Below, one piece after another: positions 55,477-64,000 of a DNA stretch of 64,000 bases. The translations under genes were made by a program, and so were the position numbers. Source of the DNA: Mytilisepta virgata (lineage: Eukaryota > Mollusca > Bivalvia > Mytilida > Mytilidae); the NCBI GenBank assembly GCA_028015205.1, contig CM051513.1, positions 44,210,841 to 44,274,840 of the forward strand. Reading direction: 5' to 3'. Every line of letters starts with the position of its first letter. Position 1 is the first letter of the stretch. Below the pieces are notes generated by a model that saw only the letters and a program-made list of their open reading frames with translations, made no database searches and was not told where the DNA came from.

Positions 55477-55871
55477 ACGTAGGCCTTGGTGATGAACAGT
55501 ATCTAAAATTTTTATATAGGATTTGCGAGCAGATCCATATATAATGATTGATTGATTAAATATTGTTTAACGCCGAGTTGGCGATATTACAGCCAATATC
55601 ACAGCGAGAACTAATATGAAGTGGAATGGAGCTGATTAAAATTAAATATAGCATCTAAAACCAATAGACTATTTACAAATAGAATAAATTCCAGTATAAA
55701 CAATAAAATACATATATGACAAAAAGTAACAAAAAACTTCCAATATCACAGACATGCAAAATATCACAGAAAAGCTATCAGACAAATACAATCAATAAAT
55801 TAATATAATACAAAACAATAACAAATTAAAATTCTGGATCAGGACTATAACCAGGAATACAGTCAGACAGA

Positions 55872-57287
55872 CTATATTCTCGAGTATAGTCCTACGTCCT
55901 TCAAATATTGCAACACACGGCTGCCAGCAACCTTTGTAAAATCTTTCATATTGTTGACTGTGTAATACCGACAAATAATGTCGGATTTATCTACACAGTC
56001 ATTTAAAAGATGTCTAATACTATGTCGACATTGGCAAGGTATACACTCAGGAGGCGGCTCACTCTCTAAAATAAAAGAATGAGTCGTCCTGGTGTGGCCA
56101 ATGCGACATCTTGTTAAAACAACTTGGTCTCTTCGGCTTTTGCCGAAGAAACAAACACTCTTGCCAACAGTTGGCTCTATAGAATATAATTTATTGTCTG
56201 TAAGCAGATCCCACTGGGACTGCCACAGACCTAAAATATACTTAAAAATTAAATGTTTAAAATCAGTATACGGCACTGACATATTAGTAATGGGGTCGTC
56301 TAAAGCATCCTTCGCTATCCTATCTACAACTGTGTTTCCTTTTATACCAATATGACTTGGTATCCAGATAAATATTATTTGTTTACCCATATGGGCAAGC
56401 CTTTTATAGAATTCAATTATATGTGAAATTAAAGGGCTTTTATACTTTTGACTTTCTTTAGCCAATAAACATATAAGAGAATCTGAATAAACTGTATGAA
56501 ACTCTTGAAAATGTGATTTAACTTCAGCAAACTTTTGCTGAATTTCAATCGGATTAGTCTCAGACTTTTTATGTTTTCTGATGTCAAAAATGAATTTGGG
56601 TTTTGGTACAAGCCAAGGTGGCGATTGAGGTACATCAATAGGAGCTATTTCATCAAGGTTGATGTTACATCCAGAAATGTGTGGTTTTATCCGGATACCA
56701 AAAGGGGGGATTTTGTTTTCATGCTGTTCAAATAAATCCTCATAGAGAGGGTTGAAAACACAGTCGTAGGAAGGATTTGAAGGATAGGCTTTCAGCTTGG
56801 TTAAATATTGTAGACCAAGTTTTATTCTACGGTTATGAAGAGACGGCTCGTTCGCCTCTACATATAAACTCTCCACAAGAGAAGTTCTGAACGCCCCCAA
56901 GGCCAAACGTAGGCCTTGGTGATGAACAGTATCTAAAATGTTTATATAGGATTTGCGAGCAGATCCATATATAATGGAACCATAATCAAGTTTTGGTCTA
57001 ACTAAAGATCGATATAAATTTAATAAAATATTTTTATCAGCACCCCAGTCAGTGCTGGAAACAACTTTTAAAATATCCAATGCTTTCAAGCATTTAGCTT
57101 TAAGCATTTTGATATGGGGTAGAAAGGTAAGTTTACTGTCAAACAGGAGTTCAAGGAATTTGGTTTCTTTGACCACTTTAATTGGAGAATTATAAAGTGT
57201 CAGTTCGGGGTCTAAATGCAATTTCCGTTTATTACAAAAATGCATACATACTGTTTTAGAGTTGGAAAATTTAAAACCATTTTTCAA
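55872..57287 (-). pseudogene. LINE B copy 2 ORF2: RT thumb to RNase H
   Basis: 471 open codons: KNGFKFSNSKTVCMHFCNKR, LLNLYRSLVRPKLDYGSIIYG (conserved after RT), ESLYVEANEPSLHNRRIKLG, then the same RNase H remnant as copy 1 (HTVYSDSLICLL; IWIPSHIGIKGN). The same deletion of the N-terminal RNase H half is present. One in-frame TAA (about 57290) separates it from the RT palm. Confidence 0.8.
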
Positions 57288-57293
57288 TTTTAT

Positions 57294-57757
57294 TTATTGT
57301 AATTGTCTTTCAATATTGTTCATATTTTTAGCTCTATAAGATATTAAAAAATCATCAACGTAAAGAGAGCCTTCAACATTCTTTTGTAGGGTTTTGGCCA
57401 AACTATTTAGTTTAATGCTAAATAAAGTAACAGAGAGGATGCTTCCCTGGGGAACACCCATCTCCTGTTCAAATGGGTCAGACATAGTTGTATTAACCTT
57501 AACCTTGAACTGCCTGTCTGACAAAAAATTGTCAATAAAGGTAGGTAGTCTACCTTTCAACCCCATATCGTTTAAGTCTTTTAAAATACCATATTTCCAG
57601 GTGGTGTCGTAGGCTTTTTCAAGATCGAAAAAGACCGACACCACATGTTCCCCTTTAGCAAACCCGTTGCGTATAAAGGATTCGAAGCGAACAAGATGAT
57701 CCAACGTGCTTCTGCCTTGTCGGAACCCACACTGTATATTGGACAGGAGGCCGTTCG
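57294..57757 (-). pseudogene. LINE B copy 2 reverse transcriptase palm
   Basis: Motifs in order: IQCGFRQGRSTLDHLVRFES, VSVFFDLEKAYDTTW (first catalytic Asp), MGVPQGSILSVTLFSI, and SLYVDDFLISY (the Y/F-V-D-D catalytic pair). The RT catalytic residues are intact. The reading frame is open but continues upstream into unrelated envelope-like sequence. Confidence 0.85.
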
Positions 57758-58075
57758 CCTCCTCATTTCCCTTTTTGACTGACCTTAACCTACCCTTATA
57801 CTTATTCCTACACTTATTTTTCAATTTATGACGAAATTTAATTATTAAAATTAATAGTATTAAACACAGTGTGCCTAAAATACATATCCAATATCTAGGG
57901 CTCCTGGGCATAGTTTTCAATTCCAAATTAACACTATTTAATTTTTCCTTCAACTGTTTAATGGGAATACTTTTTATCTTTGTTAATTTGTTAGGTATTT
58001 TTATTGATTTAAAATAACGTATTTCTTCAAACTGTTTTCCATAAGGTTACATCTCCAAACAAATAATTATAAATC
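57758..58075 (-). pseudogene. Envelope-like glycoprotein remnant: stalk, membrane anchor and tail
   Basis: Minus-strand frame with a heptad-like stalk (IPIKQLKEKLNSVNLELK), then a strongly hydrophobic segment (WICILGTLCLILLILIIKF) and a basic tail (RHKLKNKCRNKYKGRLRS). A stalk, anchor and Lys/Arg tail is the C-terminal layout of class I fusion envelope proteins of retroelements. It lies downstream, on the same strand, of the ectodomain-like piece at 59652-59887, with a dispersed repeat and one frame change between. Virus or element class undetermined. Broken, and joined in frame to LINE B copy 2. Confidence 0.4.
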
Positions 58076-58082
58076 AACTTTT

Positions 58083-59605
58083 TAGCTCATCTGGCCTAAA
58101 AGGCCATGTGAGCTTTTGCCATCCCTTTTCGTCCATCGTCCGTCCGTCGTAAACTTTTCATTCAAACATCTTCTCCTCAGAAACCATTTGGCCAATTCCA
58201 ACCAAACTTTGCATGAGTGGTGTATGGAAGGTCCTCAACAAAGTTTCCTCATTTAGTTCTGATTGGTCAAGAAACATGGCCACCAGAGGCAATTCTTGTT
58301 TCTGATTGGCTGATTTTCAAAAATCTTCTCCTCTGAAACGGCTGGGCAGATTGGATCGAGGCTTCATAGGAATGATATATGACATGTCCTCCACAAACGA
58401 TCCTCATTTTATATTGATCCGATGAAAAACATGGCCACTGTTGCTAAAAATAGAACATATGCATAAATTGCTGTTTTTTGCTAATAACTCAAAAACCGTT
58501 ACAGATATCGAAAATCTGACATGGGGTAAAATTGATCAGCATGACAAGATCTACCTACCCTGAAATTTTGAAGGAAATTCCAAAACCCATTTAGGAGTTA
58601 TTGCCCTTTTTTCGTCAAATTTTCAAAATTTTAACATTTTTTGTCATTTATCTCCAAAACTATTTGAGATAGAAGTGAAATGTAAATTTGAAAAATGTTT
58701 ACCATGTTGAGATCCACCTACCCTGAAATTTTAAAGGAAATCCCAAAACCCATTTAGGAGTTGTTGCCCTTTTTTTGTCAAATTTTCAAAATTTTTCATT
58801 CAAAAATCTTCTCTGAAACCGCTGGGCCGATTGGTTTGAAACTTAATAGGAATGATCTATGACATGTCCTCTACAAACGATCCTCAATTTATTTTGATCT
58901 GACGTAAAACATGGCTGTCGTAGCTAAAAATAGAATATAGGGGTGCATGTGTTGTTTTTGGCTTATAACTTAAAAACCGTTACAGATATCAAAAATCTGA
59001 CATGGGGTAAAATTGATCAGCATGACAATATCTACCTAACCTGAAATTTTGAAAGAAATGCTAAAACCCATTTAGGAGTTATTGCCCTTTTTTGTCAAAT
59101 TTTGAAAATTTCACATTTTTCATCATTTATCCCCAAAACTAGTTGAGATAGAAGTGATATGTAAATTTGAAAAATGTTTGCCATGTTGAGATCTACATAC
59201 CCTGAAATTGTAAAGGAAATCCCAAAACCCATTTAGGAGTTATTGCCCTTTTTGTCAAATTTTCAAAATTTTAACATTTTTGCATTTATCTCCAAAAGTA
59301 TTTGAGATAGAAGTGAAATGTACAATTCTATTTAGGAGTTATTGGTTTGTGTAATTTGAGGTCGGGTTCTGTTACATTTATTTAAGGTTCACCCTTATTC
59401 CTGGTCAATTTTATCAACTTCCTGCCAGGACTACGACCATCAGGGAACATATTTTAACATTAAACCTTATGAAAAATAAATCTTCAACAAATTTTCCCTG
59501 AACAATTGAGCCAATTGCAACAAACTTGGTCACATAGTTGATTAATTGTCCAAGGAAAACCAGACTCCAGGTGAGCGATACAGGCTCTGGTGAGCCTCTT
59601 GTTAA
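58083..59605 (+). repeat. Dispersed repeat (AGCTCATCTGG ... GAGCCTCTTGTT) with tandem inner units
   Basis: It starts TAGCTCATCTGGCCTAAAAG, includes a CCGTCCGTC tract, and has two to three inner units of about 240-480 bp marked by AAAACCCATTTAGGAGTTAT (about 58587, 58747, 59063, 59226) and GACATGGGGTAAAATTGATC (58518, 58998). It ends GAGCGATACAGGCTCTGGTG. It is a non-coding family also present in inverse form at 38876 and 35024. It interrupts the envelope-like remnant. Confidence 0.8.
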
Positions 59606-59651
59606 ATGTTCCCGTCACATTATATTGACTTTCTTTATGATAATAAGGCAG

Positions 59652-59887
59652 TCATGTCATGTAAACACTATGAGCTGAACATGTTAAATCTAACTTAATT
59701 ATATCAACTGGAGTTTTAGAAGTAATTCTATAATTAGACATCTTTCCACATGTTACGCTGAAGGTCAAAGGTTCCTTCGAGGTAATTAACCAATGTCCAT
59801 TTGTTAAATACTTAGCTCGAGGTTTAATATCAATTTCGGATATCATCAATTGACAATGTTGTTTTATTCCATTTTTGATCCATTGTA
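59652..59887 (-). pseudogene. Envelope-like glycoprotein remnant: end of ectodomain
   Basis: Minus-strand frame with YLTNGHWLITSKEPLTFSVT, then CGKMSNYRIT and DIIKLDLTCSAHSVYM. The arrangement of a W, a short loop with Cys, then a hydrophobic strand and a second Cys resembles the region before the stalk in baculovirus-F-like or errantivirus-type envelope proteins. The 5' part is missing: at about 59888 the sequence switches to a plus-strand helicase scrap. Assignment is from pattern only. Confidence 0.35.
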
Positions 59888-60080
59888 TCCACACGATGCT
59901 TTACATGTCTTTGCAAATAATTCGGATGTAGATGAAAAAAATGAAAAAATGTTAAAAACGCTTGCACCAGAGGAAAAAAACGCATTAAGATATTTGCAGC
60001 AGATCACAAAACCGATAGTACTGTGCTGGTGCAAACTGCTGGTCTTCATACTTGCTTAATTCTTGCAGAAGGGGCTGGTG
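59888..60080 (+). pseudogene. PIF1-type helicase scrap
   Basis: PHDALHVFANNSDVDEKNEK and LAPEEKNALRYLQQITKP, then, after a one-base shift, STVLVQTAGLHTCLILAEGA. The D-x-L-H-V-F-A-x-N-x-x-V-D-x-x-N block followed by a G-L-x-x-x-L-x-x-x-x-G-A block is the region between Walker B and the C-terminal motifs of PIF1 helicases. It is cut by LINE B copy 3 and is not contiguous with the RepHel gene downstream. Confidence 0.55.
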
Positions 60081-60587
60081 ATTGATTGATTGAATATTGT
60101 TTTACGCCGTGTGGGCGATATTTAAGCCATATCACGGCGAGAACTAATTATATTAAGTTTGATTAAAACAAATACTATCTAAAACAAAAGAACTATTTAC
60201 AAATAATATTTAAGGAGAAAATAAAACAATAAAACAAATATGAGACAAACTTTCATTAATATCACAGACGAACTTTGTAAAATAACACGAAATTTCAAAA
60301 TAATATCACAGATACGCTATTAAATAACATGCAAAACATATGATCAAATTTAAAGGTATTGGACTCTATTCAGGAATGCAGGCAGACTATATTCTTGAAT
60401 ACAGTCCAACGTCTTTCAAATATTGTAAAATACGGTTGCCAACAACCTTTGTAAATAAATCTTTCATATTGTTGACTGTGTAGTACCGACTAATAATGTC
60501 GGATTTATCTACACAGTCAATTAAAAGATGTTTAATACTATGTCGACATTGGCAGGGAATACACTCAGGAGGCGGCTCACTCTCTAT
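60081..60587 (-). mobile_element. LINE B copy 3, strongly 5'-truncated
   Basis: The tail ATTGATTGATTGAATATTG and TTTTACGCCG, the 3' UTR and the last ~70 codons of ORF2 (through the CACTCAGGAGGCGGCTCACT region) match copies 1 and 2. Homology stops at about 60587. The ATG at 60528 used by the long downstream frame lies inside this fragment. Confidence 0.85.
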
Positions 60588-63500
60588 ATAAACTATCCCT
60601 TAAGTTTATATATGGACACATATGCAGAAGAAAAAGCTTTCCCTGTTCTGTTTGCAGGAGAAAAAAGACCAAAAAATGGCATCCCAGTAAAATACAGCAC
60701 AATTTGCAAAGCAGAACTGCGTAGCTCTGATCGACGCTTTGCAAACAATACAGCAAATTTGTTTTTCAAATTAAAAAAGTTACAGACTCTTCAAGTGCGT
60801 GATATTACCATGACAGCATTAAGGAAAACAAAAGGAAACAATTTAACCGCTGGTCAGCTGAAACAACCTGCTGGTGTTGAAAACATAGTCAGACATGATG
60901 AAGGGTTCAACATTCTTAAAACACTGAGATCTTCACCACCATATTTTCAAAGTGAACAGAAAGAACTATTTGCAATGATAAACCAACTTGGATTACCTAC
61001 ATTCTTCCTTACACTTTCAGCAGCAGAAACAAAATGGAACGATTTGCTCTTACATTTAGCAAAGAAACAAAATTTCGAAAACTGTAATGAAGAAACAATT
61101 CAAAATATGACTTGGATACAAAAGAGTCAGCTTATACAAAAAGATCCTGTCACTTGCGCTCGCTTTTTCCATTATCGATCACAATTACTTCTGCATGACA
61201 TATTATTAACTCCACAAAGTCCAATTGGTCAAGCTATCGATTATTTCATTCGTGTAGAGTTCCAGCAGAGGGGCTCACCCCATCTACATACTTTATTCTG
61301 GATTAAAGATTCTCCATTATATGGCACCTCAAAAGAAGAAGACATCATTACATTCATTAACAACTATATTTCTTGTTCATCTACTTCCTCATCAGAGCAT
61401 TTAAATGATGTATTAAAACTACAGCATCATTCTCACACCAAATCATGCAGAGTTAAAAACAAAAGACTGTGTCGATTTGGATTTCCCATTCCACCGATGT
61501 CATCAACATGTATTTTACAACCACTACCAGCAGAAATCAGTAAGTATGAACTCAAAGTTCATAAAGAGAATTACAGTACTGTCCAAACAATCCTGAACTC
61601 CATTTGTAAAGGAGAGACAATGCAATTTGATCACTTCCTACAAAAGTGCAAACTAGATAATGAAAAATACATCCTTGCAATACGATCATCATTGGACAAA
61701 ACAAAAATATTCCTAAAGAGAAATATTGAAGACATACGAACAAATAACTATAACCCCTCTCTTCTTGAGATCTGGAAAGCTAATACAGATATACAATTTG
61801 TTTTAGATCCATGGGCTGTCTGTGCATACATTGCAAGTTACATGATGAAATCTCAAAGAGGAATGGGTCTACTACTACAAGAAGCTTGCCGGGAAGCAAG
61901 AGCAGGTAATCATTCGATACGTGAGAAAATGCGAATCATCTCCAACAAGTTCCTTAACCACTGCGAAATTTCTGCTCAAGAATCTGTGTACCTGCTTCTT
62001 CAGATGCCATTGACTCAGAGCTCCAGACAAGTTTTCTTTGTTAATACATCTCCACCAGAACAACGCATTCAAATTTTGAAACCTTCAGACATCCTGAAAA
62101 ATCTTCCTGATGATTCAACTGAAGTAACATGCTCAAATATCATTGACAGATATGCAAATCGCACACAGATCCTTCAAAACATCACATTGGCAGAGTTTTG
62201 TGCATGGTTTGATAAATCATACAAAAAGCGAAAAACATCCAAAGAAGATGACCAAGGTATTGATACAACAGACAGCATCATAGATGATTTGCATAATGGT
62301 TTTGAAATTTTATTACCTGATGGACAAACTATTATTAAGAGAACACAGCCAAAGATACTAAGGCATGTCAAGTATTCCATTGACAAAGACCCAGAAAACT
62401 ATTACAGGGAGCAAATACTTTTATTTCATCCATGGAATAATGAGCTTAACCTTCTTCAGAACAGCCAATCCTTCAAACATCGCTTTGAAGAACTTCAACA
62501 ACATATTGAGTCTGTTAAGAAAAATTTTGACAAATATGGAGACACGTTATCAGAAATAAGCCAAGTCTTACAGGAGCAGCAGATAGATGATGCTATGGAT
62601 ACTGTTGCTCCAATATCTCGTCAGACAGAAGATGAGGCCAGCTCTCTAGTTGCAGATGCAACAGATATGCAACTTCTTCAGCCACAAACAACCTCTCACA
62701 TGTCATATGATATTGCGCAAGATATGGGATTAGGGCCAGTGGCAGAGTGTAACCAAACAATCATCAACAACAAAATCACTAATGAGGACTTTTTCACACT
62801 GATGCGCTCACTTAATAAAGAACAGAGACTCTTTTTTGACCACATTATGTATTCAGTTAAAACAAGCTCAGCACCATTTCACGTCTTCCTGTCAGGTGGT
62901 GCAGGTGTAGGAAAAAGCCATCTGCTTAAAGCAGTATATCAAGGACTACTTCGATACTTTGATTCACGTCCTGGAGAAAATCCTGATGAAGTAAAAGTTG
63001 TGATTGGAGCAACAACTGGTAAGGCTGCATTTAATGTCAAAGGCAACACACTACATGCTCTATTCCATATACCTGCAAACCATTCCTTAGCAACATACAC
63101 AAATCTAGATCACAGCACTTTAAATACCTTGCGTTGCCACTTCTCAGCTTTGCAAGTACTAGTTGTGGATGAAGTATCCATGATGGGTTGCAATTTCTTC
63201 AACTTCCTGAACAACAGATTAAAAGAAATATTTGGAACACAGAAACATTTTGGAGGTATAAGTTTACTGTTAGTAGGGGACTTGTTTCAACTACGACCTG
63301 TTATGGACAAATGGATATTTTAAAACACAGAAGCAGGTTATGGACCATTAACACCAAATATCTGGCAAGACCTTGTAAAATTATTTGAACTGAAAACCGT
63401 TATGCGCCAGAAAGATGATGCAAACTTTGCACACATTCTAAACAGAATTCGGGAAGGCAACCATCTCACAGCTGATATCAAAAGCATTACCCCAAGAATA

Positions 63501-64000
63501 ATTGGACAAAATACACAACCAAACAAAGACAATATTCTTCATTTGTTTGCAACAAATCAACAAGTCGACGACCACAACATAGAAAACTTAGAAAAAATCA
63601 ACAAACCTGGATGTGTATCCTATGCTACAGACCACACCATAGGTGATGTTGCCCAATCTGTAAAAGGTAAAGTATTGGAAGTTGCAAAAGAACTTCCACC
63701 TCAGAGAACACAAAACCTACAACAAATGCTTCAAATCAAAATATCTGGACAATTCATGTTGACACATAACATAGACACCACTGATGGTCTCACCAATGGA
63801 GCAGCATGTATAGTGAAACATTTTAATTTAGTTGAAAACAAACCGGTAGTCATTTGGGTCAAGTTTGAAAACAAAGATGTTGGAATTGCTTTGAGACACT
63901 CCATGAGAAATTTATATACACAAGATATAAACAAAAGCTGGGTTCCTTTGCAACAAATTGACCGACAGTTTCAAGTAGGAAAATACAAATCAGTATTGGT
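60588..64000 (+). pseudogene. Helitron/Helentron RepHel gene, 5'-truncated, one in-frame stop, runs off window
   Basis: Rolling-circle Rep domain first: KAFPVLFAGEKRPKNGIPVK (about 60633), then the HUH-type motif RGSPHLHTLFW (61269-61301) and the two-tyrosine motif AYIASYMMKSQRG (61824-61862). The PIF1-type helicase follows: Walker A LSGGAGVGKSHLL (62889-62927), Walker B VVDEVSMMG (63162-63188) and LLLVGDLFQLRPV (63266-63304). A single TAA at 63321 interrupts an otherwise open frame, which continues as NTEAGYGPLTPNIWQDL and MLTHNIDTTDGLTNGAACI to the end of the window. The N-terminus was lost where LINE B copy 3 lies. Confidence 0.85.

Larger units (their letters stand above)
53756..55546 (-). 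mobile_element. LINE B copy 1, 5'-truncated, with MITE in its 3' UTR
   Basis: The 3' end (left) is a (CAAT)n-type tail and CGGCGTAAAACAATATTCAA. The 3' UTR is split by the MITE at 53930-54283; the coding part lies at 54439-55476. It matches copy 2 almost base for base until 55546, where copy 2's tail begins. It is therefore truncated at the same point where the next element starts. Confidence 0.85.
55547..57757 (-). mobile_element. LINE B copy 2, 5'-truncated
   Basis: 3' tail at 55547 (ATTGATTGATTAAATATTG and TTTAACGCCG), 3' UTR to about 55871, then ORF2 from the RT fingers to the end. The 5' break lies within RT at about 57757, where an envelope-like sequence is joined in frame. Confidence 0.8.

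Noticed and set aside
60528..60587. Met at 60528 as start of the long Helitron frame
   Set aside because: This stretch belongs to LINE B copy 3 (-); Helitron-like sequence begins only after about 60588.

Overview
The window looks like nuclear DNA of an invertebrate animal, most likely a bivalve mollusc of the mussel type. The evidence is AT-rich sequence with GT-AG split genes, long repeat-filled introns, and the particular mix of transposon families: KDZ/HMGXB3-like, Mutator-like with an exonuclease domain, Helentron, non-LTR elements with CCHC Gag and RNase H remnants, and tRNA-derived SINEs. Species is inferred and was not tested. There are no bacterial operons, rRNA genes, CRISPR arrays or credible free-standing tRNA genes.

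Layout. 1-470: an integrase-core fragment (-) head to head with a SAM-domain first exon (+). 854-24221 (+): 15 recognisable exons of one large gene related to HMGXB3/KDZ transposases, joined by compatible splice phases but carrying frameshifts and a 53-bp frame-breaking duplication. Its 12.4-kb intron (5186-17634) holds a MITE, a possible small first exon, a small secreted-protein ORF (-), a very compact four-ORF cluster (9650-11300), a hAT/ZNF862-like remnant (-), a Helentron remnant (PIF1 helicase plus endonuclease) and a hairpin-forming satellite. 25307-26809 (-): two exon-like pieces of an unrecognised gene and a 197-bp palindrome.

27419-40714 (+): a second large gene, a Mutator-like transposase fused to a DEDDh-type exonuclease. 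It has six exons, a GC-AG intron, expanded tandem repeats in its introns and a SINE inserted in exon 5. 40.7-45.9 kb is repeat territory with a Mutator-type MITE nested in a foldback.

45.9-50.3 kb (-): non-LTR retrotransposon A (GC-rich 5' region, ORF1 with three zinc knuckles, ORF2 with endonuclease and the start of RT). 53.1-53.5 kb (+): last exon of a Thr-rich single-pass membrane protein. 53.76-57.76 kb (-): two adjacent 5'-truncated copies of non-LTR element B with a shared RNase H deletion, the second joined in frame to an envelope-like transmembrane segment. 57.76-59.89 kb (-): the envelope-like remnant, split by a dispersed repeat. 59.89-60.59 kb: a PIF1 scrap and a third B copy. 60.59-64.0 kb (+): a RepHel (Helitron/Helentron) coding region with one in-frame stop that runs off the window.

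The sequence is dominated by the remains of several transposon classes and their non-autonomous partners (Mutator-type MITEs, a SINE whose 3' end resembles LINE B). Many coding breaks are single-base shifts, several of them at homopolymers, so some may be assembly error rather than decay.
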